Origin: Naasia sp. SYSU D00057
Lineage (GTDB): Bacteria; Actinomycetota; Actinomycetes; Actinomycetales; Microbacteriaceae
DNA: 64,000 bases
Reading direction: 5' to 3'
Assembly: GCF_017916505.1 (NCBI RefSeq)
Contig: NZ_JAFMSZ010000003.1
Span: forward strand, 1 to 64,000
Below, one piece after another: positions 55,380 to 63,049 of the stretch. The first letter of the stretch is position 1. Each line of letters begins with the position of its first letter. A program made the translations under genes and the position numbers. A model generated the notes under the pieces. It saw only the letters and a program-made list of their open reading frames with translations. It made no database searches and was not told the origin of the DNA.

Positions 55380-55418
55380 GAGCCCCCTCGACCTCCGTGA
55401 GGAGAGCCGAGGGGGCTC
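55380..55418. terminator. Bidirectional terminator-like hairpin
   Basis: GAGCCCCCTCG (55380-55390) and CGAGGGGGCTC (55408-55418), eleven perfect pairs with a 17-base loop. It lies 17 bases beyond the end of the sugar-dehydrogenase gene and would end its transcript, and the tRNA transcript from the other side. Confidence 0.7.
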
Positions 55419-55434
55419 GTCGTGCTCGGAAGCG

Positions 55435-56733
55435 TCAGAGGCGCTCGACGTTCGCGCCCACCAGCTTGTTGCGGGCGTCGAAGACCGGCACGCTGGCGTC
55501 CTGCAGGGCACCGTAGTCGACGTCGTCGTGGTCGGTCAGCAGGATCGCGAGGTCGTAGTCGTCGTACCTCACCTCGGTCGGCGCGACCCGGGTCACGGTG
55601 GCGGGCCACTGGTGATCCTCGACGTGCGAGTCGACGGCCGATACGGCGGCCGAGTGCTCGTTGAGGAGGTCGACGAGGTGGAGCGCCGGGGACTCGCGGA
55701 TGTCGCCCGTGTTCTTCTTGTAGGCGAGCCCGAGGAGCAGGATCTTCGCGCCGCCGAGCGCCCGCTGCGACTCGTTCAGCAGGCGCTGGACGCGCTGCAT
55801 CACGTAGGTCGGCATGTTGTCGTTCACGTCGTTCGCGAGCTCGACGAACCGGAAGCTCTTGCCGAGCTTGCGGCGCACCTGCCAGGACAGGTAGCTCGGG
55901 TCGACGGGGAGGCAGTGGCCGCCGACGCCGGGACCGGGCGTGAACTTCATGAAGCCGAAGGGCTTCGTCGCCGCCGCGTCGATCGACTCCCACACGTTCA
56001 CGCCGAGCTGATTGGCGAACACCGCGAGCTCGTTGACGAGGGCGATGTTCACGTGACGGAAGGTGTTCTCGAGGAGCTTCGCCATCTCGGCCTCGCGTGG
56101 CGAGCTGACCGGCACGGTGCGGTCGACGATCGCGTCGTAGAACTCCCTCACGCGCTCGAGGGAGGCCGGATCGGTGCCGGAGATGATCTTCGGCGTCTCC
56201 TTGAGGCCCCACGTCGGGTTGCCCGGGTCGATGCGCTCCGGGCTGTAGCCGACGAAGAGGTCCTCGCCGGTGGTGAGGCCCGACTCCTCCTCGAGGATCG
56301 GCACGAGGAGCTCCTGGGTGGTGCCCGGGTAGGTGGTCGACTCGAGGATGACCGTCGCGCCGGGCTTCAGCCGGGCGGCGAGGGAGTGCGCGGCGCTCTC
56401 GATGAACGAGAGGTCGGGCAGCGTCTCCTTGAGCGGCGTGGGGACGCTGATCACGGCGATGTCGAAGCCGTTCGCCACGTCGTAGTCGTCGGTGATGCGG
56501 TAGCGACCGGAGGACAGCGCCTCCTGCAGCTGGGCGTCCGGGATGTCGTCGACGTGCGAGCGGCCGGCGCCGAGCGAGGCGATCCTCCGCTGGTCGAGGT
56601 CGATGCCGACGACGTCGTAGCCGACCTCGACCGCTCGCATCGCGACGGGCAGGCCGACGTAGCCCTGTCCGATGACGGCGACCGTCTGATTCCTCGACTC
56701 CACGGCTCCGCTGTCCTTCCCAGTGCCTTCCAT
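55435..56733 (-). CDS. Nucleotide-sugar dehydrogenase, WecC/UDP-GlcDH family
   Basis: 432 residues. VAVIGQGYVGLPVA near 18-31 is the NAD site; the catalytic Cys is in GPGVGGHCLPVDP. It oxidises the C6 hydroxyl of a UDP-sugar (UDP-ManNAc, UDP-GlcNAc or similar) to a uronic acid using NAD, for cell-surface polysaccharide. GGAA lies ahead of the ATG. Neighbouring deacetylase and glycosyltransferase genes suggest one glycan pathway. The donor sugar is not decided. Confidence 0.9.
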   Translation of the reverse strand: MEGTGKDSGAVESRNQTVAVIGQGYVGLPVAMRAVEVGYDVVGIDLDQRRIASLGAGRSHVDDIPDAQLQEALSSGRYRITDDYDVANGFDIAVISVPTPLKETLPDLSFIESAAHSLAARLKPGATVILESTTYPGTTQELLVPILEEESGLTTGEDLFVGYSPERIDPGNPTWGLKETPKIISGTDPASLERVREFYDAIVDRTVPVSSPREAEMAKLLENTFRHVNIALVNELAVFANQLGVNVWESIDAAATKPFGFMKFTPGPGVGGHCLPVDPSYLSWQVRRKLGKSFRFVELANDVNDNMPTYVMQRVQRLLNESQRALGGAKILLLGLAYKKNTGDIRESPALHLVDLLNEHSAAVSAVDSHVEDHQWPATVTRVAPTEVRYDDYDLAILLTDHDDVDYGALQDASVPVFDARNKLVGANVERL

Positions 56734-56744
56734 CGATGTTCCTT

Positions 56745-57479
56745 TCAACGGCGGAACCAGAGTCCGCGAGTGGGGGTCCCCGATGCGAGCGCATCGGACA
56801 GTGTGGTGGCGCGCAGGCCGAGCTGCTCGTACGCGTCGAGGACGAGGGACGCCAGCTCCCCGCGGTCGAGATGGGGGCGGCCACCGCCACGGCCTCCGTC
56901 CTCGGCTTCCGCGTAGGCGTCGTGGGAGAGCACGATGGCGCCGCGGCCGGCGCCGGAGCGGACGCGGGTCAGCCGCTCCTCGGTGGTGGCGTCGCGCGAG
57001 TCGAGGGCGGTCGGCCCCCAGAGCACCGGCTCCAGCCCGGCGGCGCGGACGGCGCGGAACGAGGTGAGCGACTGGTGTCCGTAGGGGGGACGCAGCCACC
57101 GCACCGGCCGGCCGATCGCGTCCTCGAGCTCCGCCTTCCCGTCCGCGGTGCGCTGCAGCACCTTGCGGTAGGGCATGCGGGAGATGGACCGGTGGTCGAC
57201 GCCGTGCAGGGCGATCTCGTGCCCCGCCTCCAGCACGTCCTTCAGCAGCGAGGGATACCGGCGCACGCGGGTCAGCAGGACGAAGAAGGTGGCGCGGGCG
57301 CCGCGCGCCTCGAGCACGGGCAGGATCGCGTCCGTGCCGCCCGGCTCCGGCCCGTCGTCATAGGTCAGGACGAACTCGGGCGCCTCGGTGCGCACGGCGA
57401 CGACGGACCCGAGTGGTCCCCCGTGCGTGCGCAGGAATCGGCGAGCGCTCCCCGGCAGGAGTCGCGTCGCTCCGCTCAC
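56745..57479 (-). CDS. Polysaccharide deacetylase (CE4/NodB family)
   Basis: 244 residues. Motif 1 FVLTYDDGPEPGGT (TYDDG, catalytic Asp and metal Asp), motif 2 HGVDHRSIS (metal histidines HxxxH), and motif 3 WLRPPYG are present. It removes N-acetyl groups from amino-sugar polymers or precursors, cytosolic or membrane-bound since no signal peptide is seen. GTG start at 57479 overlaps the glycosyltransferase stop (GTGA). Confidence 0.88.
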   Translation of the reverse strand: MSGATRLLPGSARRFLRTHGGPLGSVVAVRTEAPEFVLTYDDGPEPGGTDAILPVLEARGARATFFVLLTRVRRYPSLLKDVLEAGHEIALHGVDHRSISRMPYRKVLQRTADGKAELEDAIGRPVRWLRPPYGHQSLTSFRAVRAAGLEPVLWGPTALDSRDATTEERLTRVRSGAGRGAIVLSHDAYAEAEDGGRGGGRPHLDRGELASLVLDAYEQLGLRATTLSDALASGTPTRGLWFRR

Positions 57480-58459
57480 GCGCTCACCGGCGCCGCGTGC
57501 GCGCCGGCGTAGGCAGCGTAGGAGCGCCCGAGGCTCCCGGCGATCATGCCCGCACCGCGATAGGCGAGGCGGAGGCCGCGGGCGTGGTGCCGCTGCGACC
57601 GGGACACGAGGCCGAAGGCGGCGCGGAGGATGCCGACGACGATGCGCGCGACGCCTCCCGCCACGCCCTTGGCGCGGAGGACGGCGCGGCGGACGCGGTT
57701 CGGCTCGAGCTTGACGTGGACCCCGGCGGACACGTTGCCGTGGCTGTAGGCGCGCTTCAGCGCCCAGGCGCGGGTCTGGCGGTCGATCTCGACGGTGTCC
57801 TCGGTGACCGACTCGTTGCACCAGACCATGCGAGCGCCGGTGCGCATGAGGGTCATGCTGAAGTGCGTGTCGGACCCTCCGGCGAGCCCGATCGACTCGT
57901 CGAAGCGGACGCCGCTCGCACGCACCTGATCGAGGTCGAGCAGCAGGTTGCCCGTCGCGGCGACGGAGATCTCGGTGCCGGTGGGACGCTCGGGGCGCTG
58001 GAAGAGCCCGGAATGCGTCACCCAGGGATCGACGTCCGGGGCGAAGATCGACACCACCCGTCCCATCACCGCGGTCGGGCGGCCGTGCTCTTTCCAGGTC
58101 AGAACGAGAGAGCGCAGCCATTCCGCTCGCGGCAGCTCATCGTCGTCGATGAATGAGAGCAGCCGGAAGTCCTTCGATTCATCCATGGCACGATTGCGGA
58201 CGGCGGGAATGCCCTTCGTCGTCTCGATCGCATATCTCGTGGGGATCCCCGAGAACGACGGCTCGACCGCGCTCTGGCCGGAGCCCGCGCTGTCGTTGTC
58301 GACGACGACGATGCCGCCGCGGGAGACGAGTCCTTCGGCGCACAGCTCCGACAGCTGCGCTCCCACGAGCGGCAGCAGCTGCGCCAGTCGCTCCGGTCGC
58401 TTGAACGTCGGAATGGCCACGACGAGGCTCGGGGCGTCGCCGGTCGGGGAAGTGTGCAT
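57476..58459 (-). CDS. Glycosyltransferase, GT2 family
   Basis: 327 residues. Residues 12-30 (VVAIPTFKRPERLAQLLPL) and the acidic FIDDDELP block (DXD-type, metal-binding) are typical of GT-A fold inverting enzymes. The C-terminus, about 245-327, is basic and amphipathic, suggesting membrane association. The sugar and acceptor are unknown, but the downstream deacetylase and dehydrogenase suit surface-polysaccharide synthesis. The gene opens the unit; the 173-base gap ahead has dyads (see findings). Confidence 0.87.
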   Translation of the reverse strand: MHTSPTGDAPSLVVAIPTFKRPERLAQLLPLVGAQLSELCAEGLVSRGGIVVVDNDSAGSGQSAVEPSFSGIPTRYAIETTKGIPAVRNRAMDESKDFRLLSFIDDDELPRAEWLRSLVLTWKEHGRPTAVMGRVVSIFAPDVDPWVTHSGLFQRPERPTGTEISVAATGNLLLDLDQVRASGVRFDESIGLAGGSDTHFSMTLMRTGARMVWCNESVTEDTVEIDRQTRAWALKRAYSHGNVSAGVHVKLEPNRVRRAVLRAKGVAGGVARIVVGILRAAFGLVSRSQRHHARGLRLAYRGAGMIAGSLGRSYAAYAGAHAAPVSA

Positions 58460-58606
58460 TGCCTACCTCAGGGCCGCCGATCGGGTGGGTGGCGGCGCCT
58501 GCGACGATAGCAAACAGCAAGTAACCGGAGAATATCCGGACCCGGATCAGGAGGACCCCAGTACGGGGTTCACAAGGATTTGTCACCGCCCCGATAAGCG
58601 CGCGCA

Positions 58607-58626
58607 AAAGGGCCGGAAGTCCCTTT
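58607..58626 (-). terminator. Weak terminator hairpin downstream of a membrane-protein gene
   Basis: AAAGGG (58607-58612) and CCCTTT (58621-58626) around an eight-base loop, followed in the minus direction by T. It is just past the TAA at 58633 and nested in a longer CCGATAA/TTATCGG dyad (58591-58597 and 58633-58639). Confidence 0.4.
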
Positions 58627-58632
58627 CTCCGG

Positions 58633-59301
58633 TTATCGGTTCAGGGCGATCAATTCCATTGGGCCGACCTCGACCTGCACCAGGCCTGCTGCCTCCGAGG
58701 ACTGCTCCTGGCGGGCCGCATTCGCACCCGGCTGGGCCATGATCAGTCCGATCGCCGCCACGAGGAACACCCCCGCCGCGATCGGCGCGATGCGGCGCAT
58801 CCTGAGGCCGGTCGGCGAGCGGCGGTCGAGGAGGACGGCGAGGAGCGCCGGCAGCCAGCCCCACACGAGTCCCCAGTGCGCGACCGCCACGAGATGCTCG
58901 GCGGCGAGGGCGAAGGGGGCCTGACGCTCGCGGAGTGCGACCACCACCACGACGAACGCGGGCACGGCGGCGACGCAGCTGCCCGCCGCGACCGCGCAGA
59001 ACCAGAAGGCGGCGAAGTCACGCGAGCCGCGGCCCTCGTGACCTCGATGGTCGCCCCGCACGAGTGAGAAGAAGGTGGCGTATGCGGCGGCCAGAGCGAG
59101 CGCGGAGAGGGCGGTGAGGAGCGCACTCCAGGGAGCGGGCGCGGTCAGGTCGAGGAGGGGGACCGTCTCCGGTGTCAGCAGCGACAGCACGTGGCGCACG
59201 GGTCCCGGCAGGAGCTGCCGGCCCAGGAGCTCGAGATAGCCGCTCAGGAGCCACACGACCGCGGCCACCGCGGCGGGGAGGAGGAGCCGGAGGGTGCGCA
59301 T
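58633..59301 (-). CDS. Hypothetical membrane protein
   Basis: 222 residues with five hydrophobic segments: near 6-26, 60-80, 97-123, 130-160 and 170-190. A soluble tail of about 35 residues, with GLVQVEVGPMELIALNR, follows. No family is recognised. GGAGGACC precedes the ATG. The position, upstream of the glycan genes on the same strand with a weak hairpin between, does not prove a joint unit. Confidence 0.7.
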   Translation of the reverse strand: MRTLRLLLPAAVAAVVWLLSGYLELLGRQLLPGPVRHVLSLLTPETVPLLDLTAPAPWSALLTALSALALAAAYATFFSLVRGDHRGHEGRGSRDFAAFWFCAVAAGSCVAAVPAFVVVVVALRERQAPFALAAEHLVAVAHWGLVWGWLPALLAVLLDRRSPTGLRMRRIAPIAAGVFLVAAIGLIMAQPGANAARQEQSSEAAGLVQVEVGPMELIALNR

Positions 59302-59611
59302 GGTCCTCCGATCCTCGCGCCCGCGGCCGTGACTCGGCCAGTGCCACGCGAGAAGATCATCGGCGGCGGCAGCACCCCCGAATTGGGGGGGGGTCGTCCC
59401 GCCGCGAGGAAGCGGTGCGCGGAGACGGGCGAGCGGGGAGAAGCCCTGAAAGTAGCCCTCCGGTTCACTGTGAAAGCGCCCGTAACTGCACAGGGTGATC
59501 TACCGGTGCGCAAAGGGCAAGCCCCTGCGAGGATCCTGCGCCAAACCGTAGCGTCTGCTGTGTCGAATACCGTGTGCGGCTCGAAGTCGCGCTGACAACG
59601 GAAGGTACGAA
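59302..59611. other. 310-base non-coding gap with G9 tract and dyads
   Basis: Holds a run of nine G (59385-59393) next to CCCCC (59375-59379), so CCCCCGAATTGGGGG folds into a palindrome. TTCAC-T-GTGAA (59464-59474) is an inverted repeat further on, then GGAAGG before the ATG at 59612. It probably contains the promoters of both flanking genes. No coding frame is credible. Confidence 0.6.
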
Positions 59612-60052
59612 ATGAGCACAGCATCCGGCTCCGCAAGAGCCCCCCTTACTCGGTCTCCCAACCGGCTCGTCGCGACGATCTTCGGCGCGGTCTACACGCT
59701 GGTCGGTTTGGTCGGCTTCTTCGTGACCGGCGGGGTCGACTTCGCCGGGACCGAGGGTGCGAGCCTCCTCGGATTCGAGGTGAACCCCCTGCACAACATC
59801 GTCCACCTCCTGATCGGCATCGCCCTGCTCATCGGAGGCCTGAGCAGCGTCTCCGCCGCCAAGTCGGTCAACGGCATCGTCGGCGCGGTCTACCTGCTCG
59901 TCGGCATCCTCGGGTTCTTCATCGAGAACACCGGCGCCAACATCCTCGCCCTCAACACGGCGGACCACTTCCTGCACCTCGTGAGCGCCGTCGTCCTGCT
60001 CGGCGTCGCGATCGGCGCGGACAAGTCCGCGGCCCGCGCACGCGTGGCCTGA
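59612..60052 (+). CDS. DUF4383 family membrane protein
   Basis: 146 residues with four membrane segments. VNPLHNIVHLLIGIALLIGG and NTADHFLHLVSAVVLLG have repeated histidines (HNIVH, DHFLH) inside or beside membrane helices, typical for DUF4383. The function is not known. GGAAGG upstream. A GNRA-loop hairpin follows before the next gene. Confidence 0.85.
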   Translation: MSTASGSARAPLTRSPNRLVATIFGAVYTLVGLVGFFVTGGVDFAGTEGASLLGFEVNPLHNIVHLLIGIALLIGGLSSVSAAKSVNGIVGAVYLLVGILGFFIENTGANILALNTADHFLHLVSAVVLLGVAIGADKSAARARVA

Positions 60053-60062
60053 TCTCTCCCCG

Positions 60063-60092
60063 GTGCGGCCGGCGCGGAAGCGCCGGCCGCAC
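60063..60092 (+). terminator. Perfect 13-bp hairpin with GGAA tetraloop
   Basis: GTGCGGCCGGCGC (60063-60075), GGAA loop, GCGCCGGCCGCAC (60080-60092). A GNRA tetraloop on 13 GC-rich pairs is extremely stable. It lies 11 bases after the DUF4383 stop and 24 bases before the next start, so it may attenuate or process the joint mRNA. Confidence 0.75.
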
Positions 60093-60116
60093 TCCCCTTC
60101 GACCCCGAGGAGCGCA

Positions 60117-60659
60117 GTGCTCGCCCTGACCCGGATCTGGATCGCCTTCGCCGCCCTCGGCGCCGGCCTGATCCACCTCGCCGTGGCCGCCGGCGCGCCC
60201 CCTGTCCTGCTCGTGGTGTTCCTCATCCTCGGCGCAGCCGAGATCGCCTGGAGCGTGACCACCATGCTCAAGGCGCGCTACGCCCTCCGGCAGCTGGCGC
60301 TCGTCGGAGCACTGCTCCCCCTCGTGGCGTGGGCGTCGGCTCTCGTGGCCGGCGAGGCGATCGGCGTGACCCCCGAGACCCTGCCGATCCTGCCGCTCGC
60401 GAGCGCCACGGTGCTCGACCTCGTGGTGGCCGTCGCCATGGCGCTCTCGCTGCGCCGCTCGCCCGACGTCTCCCCCGGCCCCGCCGCGGAGCCCGCGGCC
60501 GGTTGGACGGTGCTCGGCATCGCAGGCGGCGCGATCGTGATGAGCGCGCTCACGCTGCCCGCCCTCGGCCAGACTCAGGCCGGCATCGCGGCCCTCGACG
60601 GCCCGCACAATCACTCGCAGGTCGACCTGCCCGGGGTCTCCGAGCACGAGGGCCACTAG
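60117..60659 (+). CDS. Hypothetical membrane protein
   Basis: 180 residues with five hydrophobic segments from about 3 to 160, and a tail carrying HNHSQVDLPGVSEHEGH. The GTG at 60117 was chosen because GAGGAG lies six bases before it and the earlier GTG at 60063 is inside the hairpin stem. The His-rich end could bind metal, a guess. Its stop overlaps the stop of the helicase gene on the other strand (CTAG). Confidence 0.7.
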   Translation: MLALTRIWIAFAALGAGLIHLAVAAGAPPVLLVVFLILGAAEIAWSVTTMLKARYALRQLALVGALLPLVAWASALVAGEAIGVTPETLPILPLASATVLDLVVAVAMALSLRRSPDVSPGPAAEPAAGWTVLGIAGGAIVMSALTLPALGQTQAGIAALDGPHNHSQVDLPGVSEHEGH

Positions 60660-61951
60660 AGGGCAGCGGGCGCCGGCTCCACGCGGACGCGCGCCGCGCT
60701 CGTCATGAACCGGATGACGTCCTTGTCGACGATGATGTCCCGCGGCACGAGCGGCCGCGTCAGGTAGAGGCCGTCGAGCGACGTGAGCCGGCTCAGCGCC
60801 ACGTACGTCTGACCGGCCGAGAACACCCGCGTGCCGAGGTCCACAACGGCGGCGTCGTAGGTCTTCCCCTGGGACTTGTGGATCGTGACCGCCCACGCCA
60901 GCCGGAGCGGGAACTGCGTGAACTCCGCCACCACCTCGCGGGTCAGCTTCTTCGTGGCCGGCGAGTAGGTGTAGCGCTGCCGCTCCCAGACAGCCGGGCC
61001 CACTTCGTGCTCCTCGCCGTCCACCTCGACGACGACCACCGGGTTGCGCACCCGCCGCACCACTCCGACCGTGCCGTTCACCCAGCGCTGATCCGGGTCG
61101 TTGCGGAGGAACATCACGTGGGCGCCCGGCTTGAGCTCGAGCGCCTCCTCGGCGGGGAACGCTCGGCCGCCGAAGTCGCCGTTGATCTCCGCCCTGGCCG
61201 TGGACGTCTTGCCGGGCAGCGCGGCGAGCGCCCTCGCGTTGATGCGGGTGACGCTGTCGTTGCGGGTGGCGAGGGTGATGGGCGGATCGCTGGGGACGGG
61301 ACGCGCGCCCGCGCCGTTGAGCATCCCGGCGATCTCCGCGGTGACCCGTCCGGCGCGGACCGCGTTGAGCATCGCCTTGAAGCCGTCGTCCTGCTGCCGG
61401 TGGATCTGCCGCAGCTCGAGCACCGACAGCTCCGTCTGGTCCCACACCTTGGCGTCGAAGAACCACATCGACCGGTAGTTGTCGGCGAAGTAGGCCCGCT
61501 CGTCTCCGTCGCCGGGCACCGGCGCGAGCTGGAACGGGTCGCCGAAGAGCACGATCTGGACGCCGCCGAACGGCTCCTTCCGCTGTCGGGCCCACCGGAG
61601 GCGCCGGTCCACCGCGTCGAGGAGGTCGGCGTTCACCATCGACACCTCGTCGATGACGACGGTGTCGACGGCGCTCAGCAGCTTGCGGAGGTCGCGGTCG
61701 TCGTCGAGGTCGCGGTCGGCGATCACGCCGATGGGCAGCTTGAACAGGGAGTGGATGGTCTGGCCACCGACGTTCAGTGCGGCCACCCCGGTCGGCGCAC
61801 AGACGACGAGCTGCTTCTCGCTGTGCCAGGAGAGGTGGTTGAGGAGCGTCGACTTGCCGGTGCCCGCCCGACCGGTGACGAAGATGTGCCGGCGGGTGCC
61901 CTCGATCACGTCGAAGACGGCTTGCTGCTCGGCCGACAGTGCGGGAGGCAT
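60656..61951 (-). CDS. Pif1/RecD-like DNA helicase (superfamily 1B)
   Basis: 431 residues. Walker A VTGRAGTGKSTLLNHL (motif I), CAPTGVAALNVGG (Ia), VIDEVSMVNADLL (II), FGDPFQLAPV (III), and the C-terminal TIHKSQGKTYDAAVVDLG and YVALSRLTSLDGLYL (motifs V/VI). It would unwind DNA 5' to 3' with ATP in repair or replication. ATG with TAGATT six bases upstream on the minus strand. Confidence 0.9.
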   Translation of the reverse strand: MPPALSAEQQAVFDVIEGTRRHIFVTGRAGTGKSTLLNHLSWHSEKQLVVCAPTGVAALNVGGQTIHSLFKLPIGVIADRDLDDDRDLRKLLSAVDTVVIDEVSMVNADLLDAVDRRLRWARQRKEPFGGVQIVLFGDPFQLAPVPGDGDERAYFADNYRSMWFFDAKVWDQTELSVLELRQIHRQQDDGFKAMLNAVRAGRVTAEIAGMLNGAGARPVPSDPPITLATRNDSVTRINARALAALPGKTSTARAEINGDFGGRAFPAEEALELKPGAHVMFLRNDPDQRWVNGTVGVVRRVRNPVVVVEVDGEEHEVGPAVWERQRYTYSPATKKLTREVVAEFTQFPLRLAWAVTIHKSQGKTYDAAVVDLGTRVFSAGQTYVALSRLTSLDGLYLTRPLVPRDIIVDKDVIRFMTSAARVRVEPAPAAL

Positions 61952-61957
61952 CCGGTC

Positions 61958-61963
61958 AATCTA
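61958..61963 (-). promoter_or_regulatory. Probable -10 box, leaderless start (helicase gene)
   Basis: Minus-strand TAGATT, six bases, then the ATG at 61951. Confidence 0.5.
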
Positions 61964-62007
61964 CCCGCTCCGCCCCCGCCTTCCCGGGCGCCGAGGCGGT
62001 CGGTGCA

Positions 62008-62013
62008 TAGGAT
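62008..62013 (+). promoter_or_regulatory. Probable -10 box, leaderless start (secreted-domain protein gene)
   Basis: TAGGAT, six bases, then the ATG at 62020. Confidence 0.5.
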
Positions 62014-62019
62014 GGCGGC

Positions 62020-63048
62020 ATGGGGGGCTGGGACGGCGACGCCCCCCGCGCCCCGGAGCGGCGCATCCCCCGCGGCGTCCTCCCCTGGGCCGTGCTCACC
62101 GCCCTGGTGCCCCTGGTGTTCGCCGTCGTCGTGCTCGTGCTCAACGCGTCGTACTACAGCGCCGGCGGCTTCGTCTCCCGCTACCTCGACTCGCTCGAGC
62201 GCAGGGATCTCGCAGTCGCGCTGGCGACGCCTGGCGTGCGGCTGCCGGAGGGCGTCTCGGACGCGGCCCTGACCCGGGAGACCATGGGGACGCTGAGCGG
62301 CGCCCGGATCGTCGAGGACCGCGTCGGCGACGACGGGCTCCACCGGGTGACCGCGGAGTATCGACTCGGCAGCGAGAGCGCCCGCACCGAGTTCCTCGTG
62401 GAGAGCGGTTCACCGATCGCGCTCCTCTTCTCCGGCTGGCGGTTCGCGGAGTCGCCCACCGCCGTGCTGCGCGTCCGGGTGCTGCACGACACGGGCTTCC
62501 GGATCGACGGCGAGCCGGTCTCCGCGGCGGACGGCACGCCGGCGGCCGAGACCGTGCTCGACCTCGCCGTCCTCGCACCGGTGCGCCTCGTCCTCGACCA
62601 GGACACCGCCTACCTCACGGCCGAGCCGGTGACCGCGGCGGTGACGGAGGCGGGCAGCACCGTTGAGGCGAACGTCGACGTGCAGGCGAACCGCCGCTTC
62701 AACCGCGCGGTTCAGGACGAGGTGAACGAGTTCCTCGACGCGTGCGCCGAGCAGACCGTGCTGCAGCCCGCCGGCTGCCCCTTCCGGCGCCTGATCGAGG
62801 ATCGCGTGCTCGACGCGCCGGAATGGTCCGTGACGGCATATCCCCAGATCGGCATACAACCAGGGCTCGCCCCGGACGGCACCTTCGCGTGGTCGGTTCC
62901 GCCCACGCCCGGCACCGCGCACATCCGGGTGCGCGTCGTCTCGCTCTTCGACGGCTCGGTGTACACGGTCGACGAGGACGTCCCGTTCGACGTCTCCTTC
63001 GTCCTCACGATGCGGGGGGACGGCGGACTGGACATCCGCGGCACCTGA
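62020..63048 (+). CDS. Membrane-anchored hypothetical protein with large extracellular domain
   Basis: 342 residues. A basic cytosolic start (RAPERRIPRG) and one membrane segment (about 20-42) are followed by about 300 residues outside, with two cysteines (DACAEQTVLQPAGCPF, near 247-258) likely bridged. No family is recognised. Some actinobacterial mycolate- or cell-wall-related proteins have the same shape. It converges with the CtaG-type gene, whose stop is two bases away. Confidence 0.75.
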   Translation: MGGWDGDAPRAPERRIPRGVLPWAVLTALVPLVFAVVVLVLNASYYSAGGFVSRYLDSLERRDLAVALATPGVRLPEGVSDAALTRETMGTLSGARIVEDRVGDDGLHRVTAEYRLGSESARTEFLVESGSPIALLFSGWRFAESPTAVLRVRVLHDTGFRIDGEPVSAADGTPAAETVLDLAVLAPVRLVLDQDTAYLTAEPVTAAVTEAGSTVEANVDVQANRRFNRAVQDEVNEFLDACAEQTVLQPAGCPFRRLIEDRVLDAPEWSVTAYPQIGIQPGLAPDGTFAWSVPPTPGTAHIRVRVVSLFDGSVYTVDEDVPFDVSFVLTMRGDGGLDIRGT

Positions 63049-63049
63049 C

